Source: Haliea sp. E1-2-M8 (GTDB lineage Bacteria; Pseudomonadota; Gammaproteobacteria; Pseudomonadales; Halieaceae). Taken from it: a stretch of 64,000 nt of DNA. Positions 24,231-33,301 of this stretch are shown here, piece after piece (the stretch's first letter is position 1; each line of letters opens with the position of its first letter). The position numbers and the translations under genes are program-made. The notes under the pieces were generated by a model, which saw nothing but the letters and a program-made list of their open reading frames with translations, was not told the DNA's origin and searched no databases. Where the stretch lies: contig NZ_JAUTDR010000005.1 in the NCBI RefSeq assembly GCF_030649675.1, forward strand, positions 1-64,000, written 5' to 3'.

Positions 24231-24282
24231 CCAGCTAGGCGCTCCCTCGGCGGGCCCCAGCTAAGCGCCCCCTCGGCGGCCC
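24231..24282. repeat. Two tandem 26-base units
   Basis: Two head-to-tail copies of 26 bases starting CCAGCTA and containing CCCTCGGCGG, identical at 23 of 26 positions, fill the gap between the lipoprotein gene and the convergent dienoyl-CoA isomerase gene. Confidence 0.8.
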
Positions 24283-24284
24283 CC

Positions 24285-25100
24285 CTAATCTTCGTAGGAC
24301 GCTTTCTTTTTCGCGGCCTGGGCCTGAATCCCCGTCATAAGGTCCGCCTGACTCAGCATGCCCGCGTTCCAGGTGGCGATATAGTTGAGGCCGTCCCGCA
24401 CGCTGTGGTCGCGGGTATACAGCAGCATCTCCTTGGTGCCGCGCACCGCCAGCGGCGATTTGCCGGCGATGTTGCGGGCGATAGCCGTGACCTCGCGCAG
24501 CATGGTCTCGCGATCATCAAAGACCCGGTTCACGAAGCCAACCTCGCGCGCCTCTTCCGCATCCAGGTTGCGCCCGGTGTAGGCCAGCTCCCGCACCACA
24601 CCCTCGGCAACCAGCCTGGGCATGCGCTGCAGGGTACCGACGTCCGCAGTCATGCCAATGTCGATTTCGCGGATCGCGAACCAGGCATCCTCGGTGGCGT
24701 AGCGCATGTCGCAGCAACAGACCAGGTCGACGCCGCCCCCGATACAGGTGTTGTGGATCGCGGCCAGCACCGGTTTGCGGCAGTTTTCAATCGCGCTCAG
24801 GTTGTCCTGCATGCGCAGTACATTGCGCCGGAACTCCTCGCCCTGGCGGGCGGGGTCGCTGGACTTCCCCTTGAGGCCATTGAACATGGCAAGGTCCAGA
24901 CCGGCGCAGAAATGCTTGCCATTCCCGGTCAGGATCACCGCCCGCACAGCGGGCTCCGCATCCAGCCACTCAAAGCAGGCCTGTAGCTCCGGCCACATAA
25001 CGGCGCTCATCGAATTGGCCTTGTCCGGGCGGTTGAGGGCCACGGTGGCCACCTGCTGCTCAATGCTCAGGGCCAGGGTCTCGAATTCAGGTATCGACAT
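24285..25100 (-). CDS. Delta(3,5)-delta(2,4)-dienoyl-CoA isomerase, ECH1-like crotonase
   Basis: A 271-residue crotonase. It is closer to ECH1 dienoyl-CoA isomerases than to ordinary enoyl-CoA hydratases. DLVCCCDMRYATEDAWFAIREIDIG followed by MTADVGTLQRMPRL contains the three acidic residues that line the ECH1 active site, and LLYTRDHSVRDGLNYIATWN is a block typical of that group. It would shift double bonds in 3,5-dienoyl-CoA during oxidation of unsaturated fatty acids. The start at 25100 (MSIPEF) is preferred to a codon 13 residues earlier. Confidence 0.85.
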   Translation of the reverse strand: MSIPEFETLALSIEQQVATVALNRPDKANSMSAVMWPELQACFEWLDAEPAVRAVILTGNGKHFCAGLDLAMFNGLKGKSSDPARQGEEFRRNVLRMQDNLSAIENCRKPVLAAIHNTCIGGGVDLVCCCDMRYATEDAWFAIREIDIGMTADVGTLQRMPRLVAEGVVRELAYTGRNLDAEEAREVGFVNRVFDDRETMLREVTAIARNIAGKSPLAVRGTKEMLLYTRDHSVRDGLNYIATWNAGMLSQADLMTGIQAQAAKKKASYED

Positions 25101-25139
25101 GATGGCAATCACTCCAGTGGGTACACTATGGGCCGCCAC

Positions 25140-25697
25140 CTACCAGCGGCTGAGAAAATCAGCCGGGTTCAACGCCGGCAGATTCTTGGGGTTGCCGTCC
25201 CGGGTACCCAGGTAGAGAAAGGCAACCACTTCCTCGTTACTCTCCAGGCCCAGCGCGGACCCAACATAGGGATCAAAGGCCGCGTTGCCGGTGCGCCAGA
25301 TACCGGCGTAATCGAGGGCCTCCGCTGCCAGCAGGATAGCGTGGGCAGCGCAGCCGGCTGACAGTCGCTGCTCGTCCGCAGGCACCTTGGGGTGCTCCTG
25401 CAGGCGAGCAACGACCACCAGTACCAGCGGCGCCCGCAGCGGCGCCGAGCGGGCTTTTTCCCGGGCTGACGAGTCGGCGGCCGGATCCCGGCGCAGGAGG
25501 CAGCGTTCCAGCACTTCACCGAAGTCCTCCCGTCGCTCGCCCTCAATGGCAATGAACCGCCAGGGGCGCAGCCAGGCGTGATCCGGAGCCCGCAGTGCCG
25601 CCTGCACAAGTTCGTCGAGTTGCTCCGGCGAGGGCGCGGGGGCTACCAGTCGCGGCGCCGAATTACGGGTTTGCAGACGTTGCAGGAGATCGGACAT
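25140..25697 (-). CDS. YdjA-like nitroreductase family protein
   Basis: A 185-residue FMN-dependent NAD(P)H oxidoreductase. RLQTRNSAPRLVAPAPSPEQLDELVQAALRAPDH and the LRPWRF block are the YdjA-type opening. AILLAAEALDYAGIWRTGN is the second FMN contact region. The natural substrate of this group is unknown. It is upstream of the isomerase gene on the same strand, separated by about 40 bases. Confidence 0.85.
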   Translation of the reverse strand: MSDLLQRLQTRNSAPRLVAPAPSPEQLDELVQAALRAPDHAWLRPWRFIAIEGERREDFGEVLERCLLRRDPAADSSAREKARSAPLRAPLVLVVVARLQEHPKVPADEQRLSAGCAAHAILLAAEALDYAGIWRTGNAAFDPYVGSALGLESNEEVVAFLYLGTRDGNPKNLPALNPADFLSRW

Positions 25698-26011
25698 AGG
25701 TTCGCGGATACGCTCCAGCTACACAGGGCAGTCATCATACCAGCGGGTCGGGAAAACCGCGAAGACCCTGTGCCGCCGCTGTGCTCCCGGTAATTTTTAC
25801 GCGCCCGGAGACTGGCATCCGTGTGGCGGTATGTTTAAAGTGTCAACTTGGCGTCCCCGCAAGAAAAACTGCGGTAATAATCAGGCTTGTTCGACCTTGC
25901 CAAAACCACCACAATTTACCGAACATCGATAACAGCGCAGCGCACGCACAGGGGACAGGCGCACTACCGGTAACAGCAGCAGTGATTTTATAATTACAAG
26001 GAGCACACAAC
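25698..26011. other. Divergent intergenic region before a TonB-dependent receptor
   Basis: Some 314 bases with no gene. The right end has a strong AAGGAG ribosome binding site for the receptor. I see no convincing promoter hexamers or operator palindrome. Confidence 0.5.
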
Positions 26012-28291
26012 ATGCAGCACACCACTCAACCGCAATCCCTGAGAAAAAGCCCTCTGGCAGCCGGCATAGCCGCTCTGCTGGGCACCGTCATGGCAACCAC
26101 TTTCACCTCGGCAGTCCAGGCCCAGGAGGAGAACCGCCGCGGCGCTTCCGCCTTGCTGGAAGAAGTCGTGGTCACCGCCCGGAAGCGCGAGGAAGGTTCC
26201 CAGGAAGTGCCGATGGCCATCTCCGCACTCGGTGCCGACCAGCTGGAAGCGCTGAAGATTCGCGACCTGACCAACCTCTCCGTACGCCTGCCCAACGTGG
26301 CGCTGGATGATGTCGGCACCGCGCGCGGTACCGCAAACTTCGCCATTCGCGGCCTCGGCGTCAACAGCTCCATCCCGGGCATCGACCCGACGGTGGGCGT
26401 GATTGTCGATGGCGTTTATATCGGCCTCAACAGCGGCATCCTGTTCGACACCTTTGATCTGGAGAGCGTGGAAGTGCTGCGCGGCCCCCAGGGCACCCTG
26501 TTCGGCCGCAACGTAACCGGCGGCGCGGTCCTGCTGAACACCAAAAAGCCCGGCGACGAGTTCGAACTCTCTCTGCGCGCCGCCATTGACCAGGGCCCGG
26601 ACGGCGGCCCCAGCCGCTACATCATGGGCAGCGTCGGCGGCCCGGTGAACGACTGGCTGGCAGCCCGCGTCACCGCCTACCACAACGACGATGACGGCTT
26701 TATCGAAAACCAGTTCGACGGTGAGGACGTTGGTGCCATCCGCCAGACCATGTTTCGGCCGGTAGCGGTGCTCACCCCGACCGACGAGCTGGAAGTGATC
26801 CTGCGCTACGAGTACAGCGAAGTTTCCGGCGACGGCCCTATCGGCCAGAGCCATACCAACGGCTCCGGCGTGCCGGGCTTCCCGGTAAATTTTGATCGCG
26901 ACGAGTTCGACGTCTCCATCGACGAGGTGGGTTTCCAGGACAACGAAACCAACGCGTTCACCGCCGAGGTCAACTACGACGTCGCCTTCGGTGACGGTAC
27001 GGTTACCAACATCTTCGGCTGGCGCGACTACACCTCCAATGGTCTCGGGGACATCGACGCCCAGCCGGTGTGGATGTTCCACGCACCCTCCTGGCTGGAC
27101 TACGAGCAGGTCAGCAACGAGCTGCGCTACAACGGCCTGTTCAGCGAGCGCTACAACGTCACCACCGGCGTGTTCTACTTCGACAGCGAGATCAACTATC
27201 ACGAGCGTCGGGAACTGCTGGGGATCGCCACCGGCGGTGTGGCGCCTGCCGCCCAGTTTGACGGCGGCGGCAATCTGCTGACCGAGACCTGGGCCGTATT
27301 CGCCTCGGTGGACATCGACCTCAATGACCAGTGGATCCTGAGCCTGGGCGCCCGCTACTCCGAGGAAGAAAAGGAGACGGAAATCGCCTCCCTGAGCAAG
27401 AACATCAACAACCCCTGCAATATTGTCACCGCCGGGGACTGTGCATATGACTTTATCGACGATGACAAGTGGGACAGTTTCTCACCCAGGGTGGGCCTGA
27501 CCTACAACCTGTCTGACGACTCGTTCATCTACGGCTCCTACAGCCAGGGTACCCGCTCCGGTGGCTACAACATGCGCAACACCTCCTTCAACCCGGCGGA
27601 CACCCCCGGACCGTTTGATCAGGAAACCGTCGACAGCCTGGAGCTCGGCTACAAGTCGTCCTTCGGCGGCCGCGGTATCCTCAACGCCGCGGTGTTCTAC
27701 AACCAGATCGATGACATGCAGCGGGAGATCAACCTGCCCGGCCCGATCGGCGTGATCCAGCTGGTACGCAACACCGCCGAGGCCACCATCATGGGCCTGG
27801 AAGTGGACGCAACCTGGGGTCTGACCGACAGCCTGGTGGCCATCGCCTCGGTCGGTGTGCTCGATGCCAGTTACGACGAGGTGCTGGTGGATCTCAACGG
27901 TGACGGCGTCATCGACGGGGCCGACAAGGACCTGGACCTGCCGCGGGCGGCGGACCTGACCTGGACCGTGGGCCTGAACCACGATATGGAACTGGGCAGC
28001 TGGGGTTACCTCGGCTCGCGGATCAGCTACTCCTACCGGGATGAGTCGGCCTATACCGACAACAACCTCGGCACCCTCAACGAGCAGAAGCGGGTTGATG
28101 CCGGCCTCGACTTCTACAGCAACGACGGCCACTGGGTATTCTCCATCTACGGCCGCAACCTGCTGGACGAAGTGCTGCACGGCAACGACACCCAGCTTCC
28201 GGACAACATCTCGGGAGTGCCCCTGGGCGGCACCTTCGCGCCCATGTCCAAGGGTCGTCGCGTCGGTCTGGAAGTCACCTACAACCTGTAG
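26012..28291 (+). CDS. TonB-dependent outer membrane receptor
   Basis: A 759-residue receptor. A signal peptide ends near AVQAQ (about residue 37). The plug domain opens with EEVVVTARKREEGSQEVP and ends in the LRGPQGTLFGRN block. The C-terminal 22-strand barrel closes with the aromatic-rich VGLEVTYNL. Family members import substrates such as siderophores, vitamins, sugars or lipids; the Caulobacter-like plug type is common for non-iron substrates, but the ligand is unknown. It stands alone with its own terminator, facing the ketosynthase gene. Confidence 0.92.
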   Translation: MQHTTQPQSLRKSPLAAGIAALLGTVMATTFTSAVQAQEENRRGASALLEEVVVTARKREEGSQEVPMAISALGADQLEALKIRDLTNLSVRLPNVALDDVGTARGTANFAIRGLGVNSSIPGIDPTVGVIVDGVYIGLNSGILFDTFDLESVEVLRGPQGTLFGRNVTGGAVLLNTKKPGDEFELSLRAAIDQGPDGGPSRYIMGSVGGPVNDWLAARVTAYHNDDDGFIENQFDGEDVGAIRQTMFRPVAVLTPTDELEVILRYEYSEVSGDGPIGQSHTNGSGVPGFPVNFDRDEFDVSIDEVGFQDNETNAFTAEVNYDVAFGDGTVTNIFGWRDYTSNGLGDIDAQPVWMFHAPSWLDYEQVSNELRYNGLFSERYNVTTGVFYFDSEINYHERRELLGIATGGVAPAAQFDGGGNLLTETWAVFASVDIDLNDQWILSLGARYSEEEKETEIASLSKNINNPCNIVTAGDCAYDFIDDDKWDSFSPRVGLTYNLSDDSFIYGSYSQGTRSGGYNMRNTSFNPADTPGPFDQETVDSLELGYKSSFGGRGILNAAVFYNQIDDMQREINLPGPIGVIQLVRNTAEATIMGLEVDATWGLTDSLVAIASVGVLDASYDEVLVDLNGDGVIDGADKDLDLPRAADLTWTVGLNHDMELGSWGYLGSRISYSYRDESAYTDNNLGTLNEQKRVDAGLDFYSNDGHWVFSIYGRNLLDEVLHGNDTQLPDNISGVPLGGTFAPMSKGRRVGLEVTYNL

Positions 28292-28312
28292 GCCGCCACC
28301 GCAGCTCTACTC

Positions 28313-28338
28313 AAGGCAGCCTTCGGGCTGCCTTTTTT
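28313..28338 (+). terminator. Rho-independent terminator
   Basis: A perfect 9-pair stem (AAGGCAGCC with GGCTGCCTT) and TTCG tetraloop followed by a T-run, placed 21 bases after the receptor stop. The last bases overlap the stop codon of the convergent ketosynthase gene, so it serves the receptor mainly. Confidence 0.93.
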
Positions 28339-30193
28339 ATGGCTGCATGTCCGCGTAGGGATTGGGCAGGTCCAGGTCGATACGGTAGCTGCCCACCTGC
28401 ATGTCCCGCTCGCCAATGGCGACATCTGCGTCCCCCAGCACCCCAAAATCAAAGCGGTAGGTAGGCGACACCGTGCCGGCGGTCATTGCTGCATCGTAAT
28501 CCTGCTGGCGTGCGCGAACCTCCTCATTCGCCCGCTCCCAGGCCTGCCACTGGCCGCTGCCGTGGCGCGACTGCAACATGCGGGCAGTCACCGCGGGGCT
28601 CAGCAGCGTGGCCGAGGCATTGTTGCCGCCGAACCCCTTGGAGTTGATGATGGCATAGGACTGCCGGGCTGGATCGATTTCCCGGTGGCGCAGGGTAAAC
28701 GCCAGGCCGTCCTGACAGACATCCTCCGCCAGCGCATCAATGGTATTGATACCAGGGATGATGCCATCGGCCCAGATTCCCAGAGTCGCGCTGACCTGGT
28801 CCCCGGAGGCAGAGCCCAAAGAGTGCCCCAGGTAGCATTTCAGCGCCGCCACTGGCCAGGCATCGATCCCGAACGCTTTTGCCGTCGCCGACAGAATCTG
28901 GGACTCTGTCACCCGGTTTTGCGGGGTGCCGGTGCCGTGGGCCTGTACCAGGCCACCCTTGCGTACCGCCTGTTCGCCGAGCATGGCGCGTACCGCGGCC
29001 ACTGCCTTGGCCATGGTGATGTAGTTGCCGACGCCCGGCCCCGAGATGGACTTCTTGTAGCCGTCCGCGTTGACGAATACATCGGTGGCGGCGCCATAGA
29101 CCGTGGCGCCCAACTCCAGCGCCAGGGCGTCGTCAAAGAGCACGACCATCTGCGAGGATTCGGCAATCGTGAAGCCACAGTTCTCCGCAAAGGGCCGACA
29201 GGCACGCCGGTGATCCGGTTCCACGTCAGACGGCAGGCCGTCCAGCTCCCGCAGGCCCTTGTCAGACGCCAGCGCACCCATGGCGCCATAGCCTTCCATC
29301 ACTTCCGGATTGACCGGGGCCTCGGAGGAACCGATAAACGCCACCCGCGCCCTGCCGCTGCGAATGTCCTCAATACCGAGGCGCAGGTTGTACAGGAACG
29401 AGGCGCAGGCTCCCAGGCTGGCGCCGGTCGCGCCGAGGCTCCCCAGTACATAGGCGTTGACGAAATCCGCCGGCATCTCCGCCAGTGACAGGGGGCAGAA
29501 CTTGGAGGTCACCCGCTGGCCGTTGTAGCGTGCTTTGAGCATGCCGCCGCCACCGGCGTCGTCCAGCTGACCCATGGCACTGCCGGCGTAGACGCTGATC
29601 TTGTCCGCCGCGACCCGCTGCTGAATCTGCTCCCAGGGAATACCCAGGCTGCCGAGGGCATCGGAGGCCGCATAGACCATCATCTGCAGGCCACGGGGAT
29701 GGTTGCGCGACTGGTACAACTTGCCGGGATGAAAGCCGGTAGGCAGCTGCCCCGCCGCCTTGACTTCAAATTCACGCAGGCTGGGCAGCAGCATGTCCAG
29801 GGCACCGTCGATGCGCACGGCGACCTGGCCCACACTCAGCGGGGTCACGGTCCAGTTGCCGGGGATAATGGCGGGCAGCTGCTGTTTGCGCAGGGTGAGG
29901 TGCAACGGGCCACCTTCCCCCTGGGCGACCAGGCGCTGGGTCCAGCTGACCGCGTCCGGGTCGAAGTGACTGGACTCCACTCGCCGGACCAGGGTGTGGT
30001 CCAGGATATGGGCAGTACTGGCCACCGGATCCTCCAACCCCATGAGCTGGGCCAGTGCAGCCAGCGTCCGCTGGCGCGTCGCCGAAGGCAGTGCATCCTG
30101 AACCAGACGCCGGTAGGCGTGATGACCCGAGGCCCGCCCCGCTCCGTTGATGCCGCCAAAACCCACTATCACCGGTAACCGCGGCTGACCCAT
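28337..30193 (-). CDS. Stand-alone beta-ketoacyl synthase with extended N-terminus
   Basis: A 618-residue ketosynthase, some 200 residues longer than FabB/FabF. The active-site cysteine is in LGACASFLYN (about 264), with histidines in VQAHGTGTPQN (about 416) and KCYLGHSLGS (about 452). The first 180 residues have no motif I recognise except VIVGFGGINGAGR. No ACP, reductase or dehydratase is nearby, so it may feed on the housekeeping fatty acid pool. The start at 30193 follows AGGGAGA. It is divergent from a GlxA/AraC-type regulator that probably controls it. Confidence 0.82.
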   Translation of the reverse strand: MGQPRLPVIVGFGGINGAGRASGHHAYRRLVQDALPSATRQRTLAALAQLMGLEDPVASTAHILDHTLVRRVESSHFDPDAVSWTQRLVAQGEGGPLHLTLRKQQLPAIIPGNWTVTPLSVGQVAVRIDGALDMLLPSLREFEVKAAGQLPTGFHPGKLYQSRNHPRGLQMMVYAASDALGSLGIPWEQIQQRVAADKISVYAGSAMGQLDDAGGGGMLKARYNGQRVTSKFCPLSLAEMPADFVNAYVLGSLGATGASLGACASFLYNLRLGIEDIRSGRARVAFIGSSEAPVNPEVMEGYGAMGALASDKGLRELDGLPSDVEPDHRRACRPFAENCGFTIAESSQMVVLFDDALALELGATVYGAATDVFVNADGYKKSISGPGVGNYITMAKAVAAVRAMLGEQAVRKGGLVQAHGTGTPQNRVTESQILSATAKAFGIDAWPVAALKCYLGHSLGSASGDQVSATLGIWADGIIPGINTIDALAEDVCQDGLAFTLRHREIDPARQSYAIINSKGFGGNNASATLLSPAVTARMLQSRHGSGQWQAWERANEEVRARQQDYDAAMTAGTVSPTYRFDFGVLGDADVAIGERDMQVGSYRIDLDLPNPYADMQP

Positions 30194-30258
30194 TTCTCCC
30201 TCCCTGTGGCAACAATGCTCGTAGAGGCACCAGTGTACTGAGACAGTCACCCCATTAG

Positions 30259-30295
30259 TATGCTATTTTTGCCACTTGCTATACTGTTTCTGCCA
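30259..30295. promoter_or_regulatory. Direct repeats, candidate AraC-type operator
   Basis: Two 16-base direct repeats, TATGCTATTTTTGCCA (30259-30274) and TATACTGTTTCTGCCA (30280-30295), agree at 13 of 16 positions. Their starts are 21 bases apart, two turns of DNA. They lie between the divergent ketosynthase and AraC-family genes, which is the layout expected for AraC-type half-sites. Confidence 0.6.
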
Positions 30296-30331
30296 AATAA
30301 ACAGCTGCCAAGTTGAAGAGACGCCACCGCG

Positions 30332-31318
30332 ATGTACACCGTTGCCGCCCTGGTCTACCCGGACGCGCTCGCCAGCAGCCTGACCCTGCCCATGGAGATT
30401 CTCGGAGCTGCCAGCCAGACCGCGCTGGGCGCCAACCGCAATGCCCGCCCGCTGTCATTCCTGCTCGCCGGCGACACGCCGGGGCCGGTGACCCTGGCCA
30501 GTGGCCTGACCCTGCACACAACAGAGTCCCGCGATGCCCTGCCGCCCCTTGACCTGCTGCTCCTGCCCGCCATCTGGCGCACCCCCCTGCCCACCCTGCG
30601 TAGCTGCCGGGAGTGGCTACCGGAACTGTGCCGCATCGCGGCGGCGGGCACCCGCATCTGCAGCGTCGGCACCGCCAGCTGCATTCTCGCCGAGGCCGGC
30701 CTGCTCGCCGGGCGCCCGGCCACCACCCACTGGAACTGGTTTGAACGCTTTGCCCGACGCTACCCGGATGTCAATCTCAAGACCCGGCACCTGATCACCC
30801 AGAGCGACAACATCTACTGCGCGGGCAGCGTCAACTCGATTGCCGATCTCTGTGTGCACGTCGCCGAGGACTGGTACGGCAGCCGCATCGCCAGGGCCGT
30901 GGAGCACCAGTTTTCCCCGGAGATCCGCCAGCCCTTCCGGGCCGCGGCCTGGCAGGACCCGCCCCGCAGCAGCCACCACGACGAAACGGTCCTGCAAGCC
31001 CAGCAGTGGCTGCAGGACCGCTTGCATCAAGCTGTGACCCTGAGCGCCCTGGCGCCGGCACTGGGGGTCAGCGACCGCACCCTGCACCGCCGTTTCCGCC
31101 AGGCTACCGGCATGACACCGCAGCAGTATCTGAACACGCTGCGCAGCAACAGCGCCCGCGATCTGCTGCGCCGCAGCAACCTGAGCATCGGCGAGATCGC
31201 CTGGCAACTGGGGCTGCAGGATACCAGCCACTTCTCGCGCCTGTTCCGGCGCCTGAACGGCATGACGCCTGGAGCGTATCGCGCGGCGGTGCGGGGCAAG
31301 CTGTTCGATCCAGGCTGA
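30332..31318 (+). CDS. GlxA-family transcriptional regulator (DJ-1/PfpI plus AraC)
   Basis: A 328-residue regulator. The N-terminal half is a DJ-1/PfpI-like amidotransferase fold (AALVYPDALASSLTLPMEIL, then CSVGTASCILAEAGLLAGR at about 110) and the C-terminal 100 residues hold two AraC helix-turn-helix motifs (VTLSALAPALGVSDRTLHRRFRQ and SIGEIAWQLGLQDTSHFSRLF). Such proteins sense small amines or metabolites through the first domain. It diverges from the ketosynthase gene across a shared promoter region. Confidence 0.9.
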   Translation: MYTVAALVYPDALASSLTLPMEILGAASQTALGANRNARPLSFLLAGDTPGPVTLASGLTLHTTESRDALPPLDLLLLPAIWRTPLPTLRSCREWLPELCRIAAAGTRICSVGTASCILAEAGLLAGRPATTHWNWFERFARRYPDVNLKTRHLITQSDNIYCAGSVNSIADLCVHVAEDWYGSRIARAVEHQFSPEIRQPFRAAAWQDPPRSSHHDETVLQAQQWLQDRLHQAVTLSALAPALGVSDRTLHRRFRQATGMTPQQYLNTLRSNSARDLLRRSNLSIGEIAWQLGLQDTSHFSRLFRRLNGMTPGAYRAAVRGKLFDPG

Positions 31319-31406
31319 AATTCCTGCGATTACCGCAGTGCCGGGTGCCATGTGGGAGGGGCTCTGGTACTCTCAGCCACCGTCCTGACAGCAGAAGCAG
31401 CGCCCC

Positions 31407-32999
31407 ATGCCCCCACCACCCGGCAGTCCCGAACCCTGGATGCAGCAAGCACTCCAGGAAGGTTACACAAGACTCGCACAGGGGGACCGGCAAGGCGCCG
31501 CCGACTGTTGCCGCAGGGTGCTGACGGTGACCCCGGACCTCGCCGAAGGCCATTTCCTGGTGGGCCTGGTCGCCGCCGAGAGCAACGATCTGGGCACAGC
31601 GGTGCAGGCCTTTGGCTCGGTCACCAAACTCAACCCTGCCCACGGTGCAGCCTGGGCCCAACTCGGGCGCCTGTTCATGCGCCTGGGCCACGTCAACCGC
31701 GCGGATGACGCTCTGGCCAGCGCGGTAAAAAACCAGGATGGCAACCCCCTGGTGCAGGATACGATCGCCACGGTCTATACGCTGTTGGGTGACACAGAGG
31801 CTGCAGCGACATGGTTGCACGCCGCCGTCGCGCAGCAGCCGCGCAATGTGGCCTTGCGCATCAACCAGGCCAACAACCAGATGTTCACCGGCGACTTCGA
31901 CGCCGCCCGGCGAAGTCTCCAGTATGCGCTGGCAGAGCAGCCGGAGAACGCCAATGCCCACTGGTTGCTGAGCGGGCTCGGCCGCGCCACCGACGACAGC
32001 CATGTGCAGCAGCTGCAAAACCTGCTGCAACGCGCCCGGGACAACCCCCGCGACCGGGCCTACCTGGGCTACGCCCTGGGCAAGGAACTGGAAGACCTGG
32101 AGCAATGGCCAGAAGCCTTTGCCGCCTATGCCACCGGCGCCGAGGCCCGACGCGTCTCGCTCAGCTACAACGAGAGCGCCGAGATCGCGATGTTTCGAGC
32201 ATTGCAGCAGACCTTCGATCAGTCCTGGCTGGAGCGCCAGGCACCGGGTTGCGACGACCCGGCACCAGTGTTTATCGTCGGCCAGCCCCGCACCGGCACT
32301 ACGTTGGTAGAGCGCATCATCACCAGCCACTCCATGGTTCACTCCGCCGGCGAGCTGCGCCAGTTCGACAGCTCCCTGCGCCGCCTGCTTAATTATCGCG
32401 GCCGCGAGCGCCACTCGGCGGAACTGGTGACTGCGGCGGCAGGCATGGACTTGCGCCGGCTGGGCGAAGCCTATTTGAGTACCAGCCGCAAGTTCCAGGG
32501 CACGCTGCCGCGATTCGTGGACAAGCTGCCCACCAACTACCGCTACCTGCCGCTGATCCTCGCCGCCCTGCCCAATGCGAAAATCATCCACCTGCGCCGC
32601 GATCCCATGGATGCCTGTTTTGCCAGCTTCAAGCAGCTGTTCGCGGAAGCCTATCCCCATTCCTACCGGCAGGAAGAGATGGCGCGCCACCACGCGCGCT
32701 ATCTGCGCCTGATGAGTTGCTGGCGCGAGCGCTTCGGCGATCGCTTTCACGAGGTGCGCTACGAGGATGTTGCGGCGAACCTGGAACCCAATGCGCGGGC
32801 GCTGATCGATTTTCTCGGCCTGCCCTGGGAGCCGGCCTGCCTGGAGTTCCACCGGCAAGCGTCTGCGGTGACCACGGCCAGCGTAGTGCAGGTCAGGGAA
32901 GCGGCCCACACCCGTTCGGTCGGACGCTGGCGCCGCTATGCGGAGCAGTTGCAGCCGATGCGCCGGGCGCTCGCTGCCGAGGGGGTCGACGTCGACTGA
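31407..32999 (+). CDS. TPR-repeat sulfotransferase family protein
   Basis: A 530-residue cytoplasmic protein. Residues about 10-230 are tetratricopeptide repeats (GHFLVGLVAAESNDLGTAVQAF, AWAQLGRLFMRLGHVNRADDAL). The C-terminal part is a sulfotransferase with the PAPS 5'-phosphosulfate loop IVGQPRTGTTLVERI (about 288) and the 3'-phosphate motif HLRRDPMDACFASF (about 393). It would move sulfate from PAPS to an unknown acceptor selected by the TPR part. The gene stands alone. The stop is followed by about 300 bases before the next receptor. Confidence 0.87.
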   Translation: MPPPPGSPEPWMQQALQEGYTRLAQGDRQGAADCCRRVLTVTPDLAEGHFLVGLVAAESNDLGTAVQAFGSVTKLNPAHGAAWAQLGRLFMRLGHVNRADDALASAVKNQDGNPLVQDTIATVYTLLGDTEAAATWLHAAVAQQPRNVALRINQANNQMFTGDFDAARRSLQYALAEQPENANAHWLLSGLGRATDDSHVQQLQNLLQRARDNPRDRAYLGYALGKELEDLEQWPEAFAAYATGAEARRVSLSYNESAEIAMFRALQQTFDQSWLERQAPGCDDPAPVFIVGQPRTGTTLVERIITSHSMVHSAGELRQFDSSLRRLLNYRGRERHSAELVTAAAGMDLRRLGEAYLSTSRKFQGTLPRFVDKLPTNYRYLPLILAALPNAKIIHLRRDPMDACFASFKQLFAEAYPHSYRQEEMARHHARYLRLMSCWRERFGDRFHEVRYEDVAANLEPNARALIDFLGLPWEPACLEFHRQASAVTTASVVQVREAAHTRSVGRWRRYAEQLQPMRRALAAEGVDVD

Positions 33000-33301
33000 A
33001 TAACTGCACCGTGCGCCTCCTCCCTCCTCGCGGCTACCCCTAAAGTGTTAGGTAAAAGCCGCCCGCGGCGATTGCAAAGCCCGCTTGATTCTCGTAACTT
33101 CATTCGCACCTGCTCGGAGTCGACCGACGCACGGCGACTGTCTTTTGGCATCGACGGCGGATAGAGTTTTTCCGAACGAACCATCCACAATAACGAAGAC
33201 AGTGGTTCAGCTGACGCCGTGACGCCCGCAATAACGTCATAAACCGTTCGGCCCCGGGGGCCGGACACCGCAGTGCCACATGACTTCACAAGGGGTACGT
33301 C
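33000..33301. other. Intergenic region before the second TonB-dependent receptor
   Basis: About 300 bases without a gene. A GC-rich inverted repeat (GGCCCC with GGGGCC, near 33251-33264) lies about 40 bases before the receptor ATG. I cannot define a promoter. Confidence 0.45.

Noticed and set aside
25994-27202. 402-residue open frame antisense to the first TonB receptor
   Set aside because: It is a GC-rich shadow: its composition is dominated by Val, Ala, Gly and His, with no motif, and the plus strand is a clear receptor.
31104-32909. 601-residue open frame antisense to the AraC regulator and sulfotransferase
   Set aside because: It spans two convincing genes on the other strand and has no family signature.
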